From positions 704,501 through 768,500 of the forward strand of contig NZ_CP077091.1 of assembly GCF_014268595.2 (NCBI RefSeq): a DNA stretch of 64,000 nucleotides. Direction: 5' to 3'. Source of the stretch: Pseudomonas hamedanensis. Lineage in GTDB: Bacteria > Pseudomonadota > Gammaproteobacteria > Pseudomonadales > Pseudomonadaceae. Below the pieces are notes generated by a model. It was not told the DNA's origin, ran no database searches, and worked only from the letters and a program-made list of their open reading frames with translations. Shown piece by piece: positions 29,786 through 38,460 of the stretch; positions within the stretch are counted from its first letter, which is position 1; every line of letters starts with the position of its first letter. The position numbers were made by a program, and so were the translations under genes.

Positions 29786-29914
29786 TCAGGCGCGCCAGTG
29801 GCTAAACCAATACCCAAAATAAAAGCTCACGGGAGCGCAGGCGTCATTCACCCGGACAGCCGCAACCGAGCGCGGTGCGCTGGCGATCGATAGCTGTGAA
29901 GGGGCGTTGAACAT
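29786..29914 (-). CDS. Aromatic amino-acid leader peptide of the DAHP synthase operon
   Basis: This 42-codon ORF starts at an ATG with a GGAG Shine-Dalgarno 10 bp upstream. It ends VSFYFGYWFSHWRA, i.e. three Phe, two Tyr and two Trp among the last 12 codons. A strong terminator follows 48 bases after the stop. This is the hallmark of a ribosome-stalling attenuator: scarce charged aromatic tRNAs would stall the ribosome near the end and allow an antiterminator to form. GGCGC and GCGCC segments around the stop codon could make the pause or antiterminator pairings, though I have not folded them. The N-terminal 30 residues are ordinary. Confidence 0.85.
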   Translation of the reverse strand: MFNAPSQLSIASAPRSVAAVRVNDACAPVSFYFGYWFSHWRA

Positions 29915-30062
29915 GGTCTGTCTCCAATGAATGCGCCGAGCTTACTAGAGGCCTGTACGCATCAGCAATCAGAAAATGCTATCGCCCGCCGAGTAAAACG
30001 CCTATCACTCGAGCGCGCAAAGGTTGTGACACACTCCGCGTTTATCCAGGCAGGAGGGGTGA

Positions 30063-30506
30063 ATGAGCTTCCAGATACGTCGCGCCACTGAAGATGACCT
30101 TGGTTTTGCGCGCGACCTGACGTGCGCGAACATGCTGCGCTATTACATTGACTACGATTTGTTGTGGCAGGACGCGGCGTTCGATGCCGGGTGGAGCGGT
30201 CGCGAAAACTGGCTGATCCTCTTGGCGGGTATGCCGATCGGTTTTTTCAGCCTCAGCCAGGATGCGCGGGCGCTGTACATTCGCGAGTTGCAGATTGCCG
30301 AGGATTATCAAGGGCGCGGTGCCGGTTCCTGGGCGATTGATCAGGTTATCGACATGGCACGTCAGGCAAGACGCCCGGCCGTGCGTCTCACCGTGTTCGA
30401 GACTAATCCGGCGCAACGGTTGTATTGGCGCAAGGGACTGCGGGTGCAGGGCAGGGACGAGTGTTTTCTGAGGATGCAGCTGGATTTAAGTACACCTGTG
30501 CGCTGA
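30063..30506 (+). CDS. GNAT-family N-acetyltransferase
   Basis: This 147-residue protein has the GNAT fold. The acetyl-CoA pyrophosphate-binding loop is YQGRGAGSW (around residues 82-90), preceded by the beta-strand LYIRELQIAED and followed by the conserved C-terminal motif RLTVFETNPAQRLYWRKGL. The substrate is not recognisable. It has a strong AGGAGGGG Shine-Dalgarno. It is divergent from the aromatic leader transcript and lies upstream of gacA with a 127-bp gap. Confidence 0.85.
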   Translation: MSFQIRRATEDDLGFARDLTCANMLRYYIDYDLLWQDAAFDAGWSGRENWLILLAGMPIGFFSLSQDARALYIRELQIAEDYQGRGAGSWAIDQVIDMARQARRPAVRLTVFETNPAQRLYWRKGLRVQGRDECFLRMQLDLSTPVR

Positions 30507-30633
30507 AACCCGCGCCGGGCAAGCTCCGGATGATGAATTGAAACTTTTTAAATGCAGCTTGATGCTAGGTCTGTCAGGCACTTTTTGCTAAGGTGTCCGG
30601 CAACCCAATAAGACCATATCGCGAGGTGTCTGC

Positions 30634-31275
30634 TTGATTAGGGTGCTAGTGGTCGATGACCATGATCTCGTTCGTACAGGCATTACACGAATGCTGGCCG
30701 ATATCGATGGCCTGCAGGTGGTGGGTCAGGCTGAATCAGGTGAAGAGTCCCTGATCAAGGCGCGAGAATTAAAGCCTGACGTGGTGCTGATGGACGTCAA
30801 GATGCCCGGCATCGGCGGACTGGAAGCCACGCGTAAGCTATTGCGCAGCCATCCGGATATCAAAGTGGTTGCCGTGACGGTGTGCGAAGAAGACCCGTTT
30901 CCCACGCGATTGCTCCAGGCCGGGGCCGCTGGCTATCTGACCAAAGGGGCAGGTTTGCCGGAAATGGTGCAGGCTATTCGCCTGGTCTTCGCCGGCCAGC
31001 GCTACATCAGCCCGCAGATCGCCCAGCAGTTGGCGATCAAATCCTTTCAGCCGACCAATGATTCACCGTTCGACGCCTTGTCCGAGCGTGAGATTCAGAT
31101 CGCGCTGATGATCGTCGGTTGCCAAAAGGTGCAGATCATCTCCGACAAGTTGTGTCTGTCGCCAAAAACCGTGAACACCTACCGTTATCGTATTTTCGAG
31201 AAGCTCTCGATCAGCAGCGACGTCGAGTTGACACTCCTCGCGGTTCGTCACGGCATGGTGGATGCCAGCGCCTGA
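30634..31275 (+). CDS. gacA: Response regulator GacA
   Basis: This 213-residue NarL/FixJ-type regulator has a receiver domain with phospho-acceptor Asp54 ([10 protein letters not shown]) and a LuxR-type helix-turn-helix ([12 protein letters not shown] ... [19 protein letters not shown]). With sensor GacS it switches on the Rsm small RNAs that control biofilm, exoproducts and secondary metabolism. The start is TTG at 30634, with GAGGTG ahead, as in other fluorescent pseudomonads. The downstream uvrC starts 2 bp after its stop, the classical gacA-uvrC operon. One difference from the usual sequence is [12 protein letters not shown], a mild variant. Confidence 0.97.
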   Translation: MIRVLVVDDHDLVRTGITRMLADIDGLQVVGQAESGEESLIKARELKPDVVLMDVKMPGIGGLEATRKLLRSHPDIKVVAVTVCEEDPFPTRLLQAGAAGYLTKGAGLPEMVQAIRLVFAGQRYISPQIAQQLAIKSFQPTNDSPFDALSEREIQIALMIVGCQKVQIISDKLCLSPKTVNTYRYRIFEKLSISSDVELTLLAVRHGMVDASA

Positions 31276-31277
31276 CC

Positions 31278-33101
31278 ATGACTGAAGCATTCGATTCCGG
31301 CGCTTTTCTATCGACCGTCAGCGGACGCCCTGGCGTTTACCGCATGTTCGACAGCGAGGCGCGCCTGCTGTACGTGGGCAAGGCGAAAAACCTCAAGAAG
31401 CGGCTGGCCAGTTATTTCCGCAAGACCGGGCTGGCGCCGAAAACTGCCGCGCTGGTCGGCCGTATCGCCCAGGTCGAAACGACCATCACCGCCAACGAGA
31501 CTGAAGCGCTGCTGCTTGAGCAGACGCTGATCAAGGAATGGCGACCGCCGTACAACATTCTGTTGCGCGACGATAAGTCCTACCCCTACGTGTTTCTGTC
31601 CGACGGCCAGTTTCCGCGGCTGAGCATTCATCGCGGGGCCAAAAAAGCCAAGGGCAAGTACTTCGGGCCTTATCCCAGCGCCGGCGCCATTCGCGAAAGT
31701 CTCAGCCTCTTGCAAAAAACCTTTTTCGTGCGCCAATGCGAAGACAGTTATTACAAAAACCGTACTCGCCCGTGCCTGCAGTTTCAGATCAAGCGCTGCA
31801 AGGCGCCTTGTGTGGGGCTGGTCGAACCTGAAGTTTATGCCGAAGACGTGCGCCACTCGGTGATGTTCCTTGAAGGACGCAGCCATGCGCTGACCAATGA
31901 GCTGTCTACCGCGATGGAGGAGGCTGCGGTCAATCTCGAATTTGAGCGGGCAGCCGAACTGCGCGACCAGATCGCGTTGCTGCGGCGCGTACAGGATCAA
32001 CAAAGCATGGAGGGCGGCACGGGCGAGATCGATGTCATCGCAGCGTTCGTCAACCCGGGCGGCGCCTGTGTGCATTTGATCAGCGTGCGCGGTGGCCGGG
32101 TGCTGGGCAGCAAGAACTTCTTCCCGCAGGTCGGGATTGAAGAAGACGTCTCTGAAGTGATGGCAGCCTTCCTCGGCCAGTACTACATCAGCAGTCCCGA
32201 GCGCGATCTGCCGAGCGAATTGATTGTCAATGTGGTGCACGAAGATTTCCCGACGCTGATCGAAGCGATCCACGAGTTGCGGGGGCGCGAGCTGGCCATC
32301 AGTCACCGGGTGCGTGGCACGCGGGCGCGCTGGCAGCAATTGGCCGTGACCAACGCTGAACAGGCGCTGGGCGCGCGCCTGGCGAACCGACAGCACACCG
32401 CCGCACGTTTCGAAGCGCTGGCCGAGGTACTCAATCTGGACGAGCCGCCGCAACGCCTGGAATGCTATGACATCAGTCACTCCAGCGGCGAGGCCACCGT
32501 CGCGTCCTGCGTGGTGTTCGGGCCTGAAGGCGCGATCAAGTCGGATTACCGCCGCTATAACATCGAAGGTGTAACGGCGGGTGACGATTATGCGGCCATG
32601 CACCAGGCGCTGACTCGGCGCTTCAGCAAGCTAAAGGACGGCGAGGGCAAGTTGCCCGACATCCTGCTGGTCGATGGTGGCAAGGGCCAGTTGTCAATGG
32701 CCCGTGACGTGCTCAACGAACTGGCCGTGCCGGATCTGATCCTGTTGGGCGTGGCCAAGGGCGCAACGCGCAAGGCCGGCTTCGAAACGTTGTATCTGAA
32801 TGATGCAGCGCACGAGTTCACCCTGCGCGGCGACTCACCGGCCCTGCACCTGATCCAGCAGATCCGTGACGAGGCCCACCGCTTCGCTATTACCGGGCAC
32901 CGCGCCCGCCGCGGCAAGACCCGCCGCACGTCAACGCTGGAAGGGGTGGCGGGGGTCGGTCCAACCCGCCGCCGTGACCTGTTGAAACATTTTGGTGGAT
33001 TGCAGGAGCTGTCTCGTGCAAGCATCGAAGAGATCGCCAAAGCCCCGGGGATCAGTAAAAAGCTCGCAGAGTCGATTTATGCGAACCTGCATAGCGAGTA
33101 G
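31278..33101 (+). CDS. uvrC: UvrABC excinuclease subunit C
   Basis: This 607-residue nucleotide excision repair nuclease has a GIY-YIG domain at the N-terminus (GRPGVYRMF ... [14 protein letters not shown], residues 17-45) for the 3' cut. A UVR motif ([16 protein letters not shown]) lies near residue 215. The RNase H-like domain ([20 protein letters not shown]) makes the 5' cut, and tandem helix-hairpin-helix motifs lie at the end ([35 protein letters not shown]). It follows gacA by 2 bp and precedes pgsA by 32 bp, the standard Pseudomonas order. Confidence 0.97.
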   Translation: MTEAFDSGAFLSTVSGRPGVYRMFDSEARLLYVGKAKNLKKRLASYFRKTGLAPKTAALVGRIAQVETTITANETEALLLEQTLIKEWRPPYNILLRDDKSYPYVFLSDGQFPRLSIHRGAKKAKGKYFGPYPSAGAIRESLSLLQKTFFVRQCEDSYYKNRTRPCLQFQIKRCKAPCVGLVEPEVYAEDVRHSVMFLEGRSHALTNELSTAMEEAAVNLEFERAAELRDQIALLRRVQDQQSMEGGTGEIDVIAAFVNPGGACVHLISVRGGRVLGSKNFFPQVGIEEDVSEVMAAFLGQYYISSPERDLPSELIVNVVHEDFPTLIEAIHELRGRELAISHRVRGTRARWQQLAVTNAEQALGARLANRQHTAARFEALAEVLNLDEPPQRLECYDISHSSGEATVASCVVFGPEGAIKSDYRRYNIEGVTAGDDYAAMHQALTRRFSKLKDGEGKLPDILLVDGGKGQLSMARDVLNELAVPDLILLGVAKGATRKAGFETLYLNDAAHEFTLRGDSPALHLIQQIRDEAHRFAITGHRARRGKTRRTSTLEGVAGVGPTRRRDLLKHFGGLQELSRASIEEIAKAPGISKKLAESIYANLHSE

Positions 33102-33133
33102 AATGCCCCTTCACCTCGTAGCCAGTTGTGCCG

Positions 33134-33694
33134 ATGAATATCCCTAATCTGATTACCGTTCTACGCGTCCTGCTTATCCCGATCTTCATTTTGCTGTTTT
33201 ACCTGCCGTACCAATGGAGTTACATGGCCTCCGCTTCGGTGTTTGCCTTCGCGGCGGCAACCGACTGGCTGGACGGTTATCTGGCCCGTCGTCTTGAGCA
33301 AAGCACACCGTTTGGTGCGTTTCTCGATCCGGTCGCCGACAAATTGATGGTCGCCGTTGCACTGGTGTTGCTGGTGCAGGAGCACGGCAATCTGTGGCTC
33401 ACATTGCCAGCGGCAGTCATCATCGGTCGCGAGATTGTGGTGTCGGCACTGCGTGAATGGATGGCCGAACTCGGCGCCCGTGCACATGTAGCCGTCTCGA
33501 ACCTGGGCAAGTGGAAAACTGCCGCGCAGATGCTCGCGCTGGTGATCCTGCTGGCCAATCCGAAGGATTTCAGCTTCTGGGTTATTCTGGGTTACGCACT
33601 GTTGATGGTGTCCGCCGGCCTGACCTTGTGGTCGATGGTGCAATACCTTCGCGCGGCCTGGCCGCATCTGAAGACTGATGTTGAAAAGAAATAA
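33134..33694 (+). CDS. pgsA: CDP-diacylglycerol-glycerol-3-phosphate 3-phosphatidyltransferase
   Basis: This 186-residue inner-membrane enzyme makes phosphatidylglycerol phosphate. The CDP-alcohol phosphotransferase signature D-G-x2-A-R-x8-G-x3-D-x3-D is seen as [27 protein letters not shown] near residue 40. Several transmembrane helices follow. The ATG at 33134 is preferred over GTG at 33128. It is the last gene of the gacA-uvrC-pgsA group, and the tRNA promoter begins 20 bp after its stop. Confidence 0.96.
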   Translation: MNIPNLITVLRVLLIPIFILLFYLPYQWSYMASASVFAFAAATDWLDGYLARRLEQSTPFGAFLDPVADKLMVAVALVLLVQEHGNLWLTLPAAVIIGREIVVSALREWMAELGARAHVAVSNLGKWKTAAQMLALVILLANPKDFSFWVILGYALLMVSAGLTLWSMVQYLRAAWPHLKTDVEKK

Positions 33695-33714
33695 AACTTT
33701 TTCGAATCAAGGGG

Positions 33715-33742
33715 TTGACGGGGCTTCTTAATTCTATAGAAT
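33715..33742 (+). promoter_or_regulatory. Sigma-70 promoter of the tRNA-Gly/tRNA-Cys genes
   Basis: A -35 TTGACG and -10 TAGAAT are separated by 16 bp, and a GC-rich discriminator (gcgcc) follows, as expected for a stringently controlled stable-RNA promoter. The tRNA-Gly gene starts 13 bp beyond. Confidence 0.8.
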
Positions 33743-33754
33743 GCGCCACACCAA

Positions 33755-33830
<76 letters not shown>

Positions 33831-33875
33831 ATTTGTACGTGTCTGTTGTTGCGCTACTGACAGCAGATGCTTTGA

Positions 33876-33949
33876 GGCCGAGTAGCAAAATGGTTATGCA
33901 GTGGATTGCAAATCCACCTACGCCGGTTCGATTCCGACCTCGGCCTCCA
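33876..33949 (+). tRNA. tRNA-Cys (GCA)
   Basis: The 74-nt cloverleaf has acceptor GGCCGAG/CTCGGCC, anticodon arm GTGGA-TTGCAAA-TCCAC (anticodon GCA), T-loop GTTCGATTC and an encoded CCA. It lies 45 bp after tRNA-Gly and is followed at once by a terminator, so the two form one unit. Confidence 0.97.
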
Positions 33950-33957
33950 CTTTAAAC

Positions 33958-33993
33958 AAGCTCCGTAGATCCATGATTTACGGAGCTTTTTTA
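33958..33993 (+). terminator. Intrinsic terminator after tRNA-Cys
   Basis: A 10-bp stem AAGCTCCGTA / TACGGAGCTT (33958-33967, 33979-33988) with an 11-base loop is followed by a run of T residues ending near 33992. Confidence 0.93.
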
Positions 33994-34041
33994 TTTGCGG
34001 TGCGTTGCAAGACCTTGTCTTGAAATACAGCCATTGCGAAC

Positions 34042-34070
34042 TTGCTTCACCGGGGAGTGATGTATATATT
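34042..34070 (+). promoter_or_regulatory. Candidate promoter for tRNA-Leu
   Basis: TTGCTT and TATATT are separated by 17 bp, between the tRNA-Cys terminator and the tRNA-Leu gene. tRNA-Leu needs its own start because a terminator precedes it. The -35 box is imperfect. Confidence 0.5.
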
Positions 34071-34142
34071 TCCCGCACTGCTGTCCGGCAGGATCCTGTC
34101 AGGATCGCTACCGACCGTGAAGCAAAGCAGTACCGCGCTACC

Positions 34143-34229
34143 GCCCGAATGGCGAAACTGGTAGACGCATGGGACTTAAAATCCCCCGCTCGTAAGGGCG
34201 TGCCGGTTCGATTCCGGCTTCGGGCACCA
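34143..34229 (+). tRNA. tRNA-Leu (TAA)
   Basis: The 87-nt class II tRNA has acceptor GCCCGAA/TTCGGGC, anticodon arm GGGA-CTTAAAA-TCCC (anticodon TAA), the long variable arm typical of Leu, T-loop GTTCGATTC and an encoded CCA. It has its own terminator. Confidence 0.97.
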
Positions 34230-34239
34230 TCTTTGAAAC

Positions 34240-34278
34240 AAGGGTTTGCAGGCGAAAGCCGATGCAAACCCTTTTTTC
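34240..34278 (+). terminator. Intrinsic terminator after tRNA-Leu
   Basis: An 11-bp stem AAGGGTTTGCA / TGCAAACCCTT (34240-34250, 34263-34273) with a 12-base loop is followed by TTTTTT. Confidence 0.94.
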
Positions 34279-34450
34279 GTTTCTGGGCTGAGTGTTCATC
34301 GCTTTACGGCCACCAATCACCTGTCCAGTGTTCTGGATCCAATTAGCTCACTTTATCGTCTGTCGACAAGCGGTAGGCTTAGTCTATTGCTTTAGGTGAT
34401 GGCGCAATGACATATTGCAGCTCCTTTCCCCACTTTACGATGTACCAGAC

Positions 34451-35104
34451 ATGCGCCCCCTCAAGTCAGTTGTTGCAGCGTCGTTGCTGCTCAGCGGGTG
34501 CAATGGAATGCCAGTCGCTTTCGTTCAGGATCCTGTTTTAGACCAAGCCTTTGTCGTTCACTCCGGCGCGCCTTTGCCTTACGTGCTGATGGGTTCGGCT
34601 GTGCAATGGAATGAAGATTTTGCCGTCACGGTGAAGCACATTCCTTATTTGTCGGGCGCGGTGTTCAAGGGGCAGGCGGACGTGCAGTTCTTCCGCCACA
34701 AGGCCAGCAGTGTGCCGGCATGGCGCGGTTACAAGCCTGGCGAAGAGCTGACCTCGGTGGGGTTCAATTCGTTGTACATGTCGGTCAAGGGCAGCGGCCA
34801 GGCTTTGCCGGCCATGGTTCGCCTCGACGTCAAAGAGGGCAACGTGCTTTACGGCACCCACAATGGCGCGTTGGCGAAAGGCATGTCTGGCGGCCCGGTG
34901 TTTTCCGCTGATGGCAAAGTCGTAGGCATCAACGTCGCGTTTCTGACCCGTGACGATGTCAGCCGGCTTAAGCGCCAGGATTTGCTGGATCAGCCGCGCG
35001 TAAGCATTTTTCTGCCCTACGCGGAGATCAATCGCGAATGGTCGCGCTACTTGGCCAGCATCACCCCGACGGTGCCGCCGGCCACCAAGTTCGCCAGCCG
35101 CTGA
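34451..35104 (+). CDS. Trypsin-like serine protease lipoprotein
   Basis: This 217-residue predicted lipoprotein has signal sequence MRPLKSVVAASLLLSGC, with lipobox LSGC and lipidated Cys17. The mature part looks like a minimal trypsin/Deg-type protease, with candidate His63 (VKHIPY), Asp77 and the nucleophile Ser146 in GMSGGPVF, followed by GKVVGIN. A membrane-anchored, probably outer-membrane protease is implied. The start at 34451 is chosen because it creates the lipoprotein signal; an in-frame start 12 codons upstream would spoil it. Its TGA abuts the stop of the convergent HlyD gene of the adhesin secretion system. A role in processing the adhesin is possible but unproven. Confidence 0.72.
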   Translation: MRPLKSVVAASLLLSGCNGMPVAFVQDPVLDQAFVVHSGAPLPYVLMGSAVQWNEDFAVTVKHIPYLSGAVFKGQADVQFFRHKASSVPAWRGYKPGEELTSVGFNSLYMSVKGSGQALPAMVRLDVKEGNVLYGTHNGALAKGMSGGPVFSADGKVVGINVAFLTRDDVSRLKRQDLLDQPRVSIFLPYAEINREWSRYLASITPTVPPATKFASR

Positions 35105-36301
35105 TCAGCGTTCGCGCAACGCTTCGCGCGCGCGGTTGAGCGGTTTGATCAGGTAGTCGAGTACGGTTTTTTCGCCGGTGCGAATGTCAACCGTGGCGAT
35201 CATCCCGGGCACGATGGCGAAGCGTTTGCCGGCCTTGTTGCGCAGTTCGTCCGACGCGGTGCGGATGAACACGCGGTAGTAGAAGATTTCCGGTTTGGCT
35301 TCGTCCTGGAGGGTGTCCGGCGAGATCGTCACTACTTCGCCGTCGAGGCTGCCGTAGATCGAATAGTCATAGGCGGTGATTTTGACTTTCGCCGCCTGTC
35401 CGGGGTGAATAAAGGCGATGTCACGTGGCGAGATGCGCGTCTCGATCAGCAGTTGTTCATCGAGCGGCACGATCTGCATGACTTGACCATTGGGCGCGAT
35501 CACGCCGCCAATCGTGCTGACCTCGATGTCCTTGACGATGCCACGCACCGGCGAGCGCAGGGTCAGGCGCGACAGCGAATCGGTGCGACCACGGATCACC
35601 GCTTCGAGCATCTGCGCTTCGGCGTTGGCTTTGGCCAGATCTTCACGGGCGCGGACCATGTAATCGGAACGCGCTTCGGTGGCCTTCAGTTCCAGCTCAG
35701 AACGCTGGCGGGTCAGGCGCAACACTTCGACCCGACTTGAGGCGCCGATCTTCGCCAGATTCTCGGTGATTGCCAGTTCGCTGCGCACCAATTTCAATGA
35801 GCTTTGAATACCGTCGAGGGTTTCCGCCAGGCCTTTGCGACGGGTCTGGTAGAGCTCGGTTTCGGCGCGGATCAGCTCGGGGAACGCTTGCAACGATGGA
35901 TCGAACGCCAGCGGCTTTTCACTGACCTCGGCTTGCAAGCGATTGACGCTCGCCAGTGCCGCGCGGTACTTGGCCGCGCTTTCGCCGACGTTGGACTGGT
36001 TCTTCACCGGGTCGAGCTGGGCGAGGATCTGGCCGCGCTCGACCAAAGCGCCTTCGCTGACGTTGAGCTGCTCAAGGATGCCGCCCTCCATCGACTGAAT
36101 CACCTGTTCGCGCGAGCTCGGCACCACTTTGCCGGTGCCGGTCGAGACCTCGACGATCTCAAACCACGCCGCCCAGGCAATGAAACAGGCGAGCATCAGC
36201 GCACACCCCCAAATCACCTTTGCGCCACCGGCAATCGCACGCTCATCGCGGCCGTCAAGGTAGGACATCGGGTCCGGTACGTCGGTCATGGTCGATTTCA
36301 T
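35105..36301 (-). CDS. HlyD-family type I secretion adaptor for the giant adhesin
   Basis: This 398-residue membrane-fusion protein has one N-terminal transmembrane helix (about residues 28-48), a biotinyl-lipoyl-like segment (GTGKVVPSSREQVIQSMEGG), a long coiled-coil hairpin (about 110-240), and a C-terminal beta domain with the HlyD signature region GMIATVDIRTGEKTVLDYL. It bridges the inner-membrane ABC exporter and the TolC-like outer-membrane channel. Its start overlaps the exporter stop by ATGA. By position it corresponds to a component of the P. putida lapHIJ exporter of LapF. Confidence 0.92.
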   Translation of the reverse strand: MKSTMTDVPDPMSYLDGRDERAIAGGAKVIWGCALMLACFIAWAAWFEIVEVSTGTGKVVPSSREQVIQSMEGGILEQLNVSEGALVERGQILAQLDPVKNQSNVGESAAKYRAALASVNRLQAEVSEKPLAFDPSLQAFPELIRAETELYQTRRKGLAETLDGIQSSLKLVRSELAITENLAKIGASSRVEVLRLTRQRSELELKATEARSDYMVRAREDLAKANAEAQMLEAVIRGRTDSLSRLTLRSPVRGIVKDIEVSTIGGVIAPNGQVMQIVPLDEQLLIETRISPRDIAFIHPGQAAKVKITAYDYSIYGSLDGEVVTISPDTLQDEAKPEIFYYRVFIRTASDELRNKAGKRFAIVPGMIATVDIRTGEKTVLDYLIKPLNRAREALRER

Positions 36302-38460
36302 ACCGCTACTCCCTTGCCCGGTGCACGCAACCGCGCGAGTGCTGCGTCGCGATGGTCGTCAATGACGATGCGCCCGTTGTCGAGGACGATGATCCGCTCG
36401 ACCAGTTGCAGCACACTGACCCGGTGCGTGGCGACCACCAGTGTCCGGCCCTGGGTCCAGGTCGCGAGTTTTTCCAGCAGCAGACGCTCGGTCACGTCGT
36501 CGAGCGCGGCCGTCGGTTCGTCCAGCAACAACACTTGTGGCTGACGGATCAACAACCGCGACAGCAACAGGCTCTGACGCTGACCGCCAGACAGGCCCAG
36601 GCCACCCTCAAGCACCAGATGGTCCATGCCTTTGGGCAACTGGCGAACGAAGTCGAGGGCGCCGGTTACGCTCAGCGCGGCGATGATCTCCTGATCGCTG
36701 GCCTGACCGGCGCCAAGGGTGATGTTGTCGCGCAGGGTGCCGTGAAACAGTCGCGCCTGTTGCGACAGCAGGCCGACATCGCGGCGCAGGTCGGCCGGAT
36801 CGAGATGCGCGAGGGCGATGCCATCCAGCGTGGTTTCACCGCTGCTCAAATCCATTGCGCCGCCCAGCGCCTGCAGTAACGTCGACTTGCCGGCGCCGTT
36901 GCGGCCGAGCAGGGCGATGCGCTCGCCGGGCCGAATGCTCAGGTCGATGGCGTTCAGCGCTGGCGTCGATTCCTCGCTGTAGCGAAAACTGGCCTGACGC
37001 AAGCGGTAGTCACCGCGAATCGCCGGCAGGTGTACGCGCTGACTGCCTTCGGGATGATCCACCGGCATTTGCATGATCCGGTTCAAGCCCTCCAGCGCGA
37101 CCTTGGCTTGCTGCCAGCGGGTGAGGACGTGGGTCAGTTGCGCCATCGGCCCCATCATCCGCGACGACAGAATCGACGCCGCGACCAGGCTGCCGGTGGT
37201 CAGATCGCCGGCAATCACCATCGGCGCGCCGAACACGATCACCACCGCAAACACCCCGCCTTGCACGTTCTGCGTCCAGGCCACCAGGCTGTTGGTCAAG
37301 GTGCGCAAACGCAGGCTGCTGTCCGCCGAGGCCGCGTTGTATTGGTTCCACTGTTGCTGGAAACGCTGCTCGGCTTGCAGCGCCTTGATGTCGTCGAGGC
37401 CCTGGATGCTTTCCACAAGCATGGCGTTGCGCAGCGCCGCTTCGCGCATCGAGGCATTGGCCAGTCGGGCCAGCCGCGGTTGCGCGACGATGCCCGGCAA
37501 CAACATGAACACCAGTGCCACCAGCGGAATCAGCACCAGCGGCCCGCCGATCAAATAAAACACCAGCAGGAACAACAGAAAGAACGGCATGTCGGCCAGC
37601 GCCGTTGCGGTGCTGGAGGTGATCAGGTCGCGGATCTGCTCCAGTTCGCGCAGTTGCGAAATGAACGAGCCGGTGGATTTTGGCCGGGCGGAGTTGCGCA
37701 GGCGCAAGGCGTGGCCGAACACCAGATCGGAGACGCGCAGGTCGGCGCGCTTGCCCAGCACATCGGTGATGCGCAGACGCAGAATGCGCATGACGAAATC
37801 GAACAGCAGGGCGAGCATCACCCCGCCGAATAACACGTACAAAGTTGGCAGCGATTCGGCCGGAATCACCCGGTCGTACACCTGCATTGAAAACAGTACC
37901 CCGGCCATGCCCAGCAGGTTCGCCACCAGCGAGGCGATCATCACTTGGCTGTAGGGCCGCAGGTCGCTGAGGACGATGCGGCGGAACCAGTGTTCGTCGT
38001 AGGGTTTGATGTAGTCATTGGTGCGCACGTCGGCCACCGGTTGCGTCGGTCGCAAAATCACCGTGCGCAATGCCTGCTCAGCGAGCGCTGCCGTGTCCAT
38101 GCGGCTCTGCAAGCCCTGATCGCCACTGAAGCAAATCCCCAGCTCGCCGGTTTCGCCGATGCTTTCGAGCACACCGACCTGACCGTCGCGCAGTTGCACC
38201 ACCAGCGGCGTGCGCCAGCGGCTCAGGCTCTTGTTGTCGAATACCGCGAATTTCACGCTCAAACCGGCCTGACGCGCCATATGTCGGACCACTTCTTCGA
38301 CGCGGCCTTCGCTGTGCACCGAAGCCAGACGCACGCTTTCCGGCGAGACGTCGAGCCGATAGTGCCGAGCAACTTTGAGCACCGCTTCCAGCCACGGCGA
38401 ATAATCTTCTCGTGCCTCGGCAGCGGCGGGTTCAGGAACAGTGATGCTGGCATCGGTCAT
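36298..38460 (-). CDS. Type I secretion ABC exporter (LapB/HlyB type)
   Basis: This 720-residue exporter has an N-terminal C39-like domain (about 20-135) that lacks the catalytic Cys, as in adhesin and RTX exporters that do not cleave their cargo. A transmembrane domain (about 165-450) follows, then a nucleotide-binding domain with Walker A GRNGAGKST (519-527), signature LSGGQ (623-627) and Walker B VLLLDEPT (643-650). It recognises the C-terminal RTX signal of the adhesin encoded upstream. It overlaps the OMP gene by 4 bp upstream and the HlyD gene by 4 bp downstream. Confidence 0.94.
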   Translation of the reverse strand: MTDASITVPEPAAAEAREDYSPWLEAVLKVARHYRLDVSPESVRLASVHSEGRVEEVVRHMARQAGLSVKFAVFDNKSLSRWRTPLVVQLRDGQVGVLESIGETGELGICFSGDQGLQSRMDTAALAEQALRTVILRPTQPVADVRTNDYIKPYDEHWFRRIVLSDLRPYSQVMIASLVANLLGMAGVLFSMQVYDRVIPAESLPTLYVLFGGVMLALLFDFVMRILRLRITDVLGKRADLRVSDLVFGHALRLRNSARPKSTGSFISQLRELEQIRDLITSSTATALADMPFFLLFLLVFYLIGGPLVLIPLVALVFMLLPGIVAQPRLARLANASMREAALRNAMLVESIQGLDDIKALQAEQRFQQQWNQYNAASADSSLRLRTLTNSLVAWTQNVQGGVFAVVIVFGAPMVIAGDLTTGSLVAASILSSRMMGPMAQLTHVLTRWQQAKVALEGLNRIMQMPVDHPEGSQRVHLPAIRGDYRLRQASFRYSEESTPALNAIDLSIRPGERIALLGRNGAGKSTLLQALGGAMDLSSGETTLDGIALAHLDPADLRRDVGLLSQQARLFHGTLRDNITLGAGQASDQEIIAALSVTGALDFVRQLPKGMDHLVLEGGLGLSGGQRQSLLLSRLLIRQPQVLLLDEPTAALDDVTERLLLEKLATWTQGRTLVVATHRVSVLQLVERIIVLDNGRIVIDDHRDAALARLRAPGKGVAV

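Noticed and set aside
34143..34450. tRNA-Leu as an integration site for a mobile island
   Set aside because: There is no integrase gene and no repeat of the tRNA 3' end in the window; the downstream genes look like normal chromosome.
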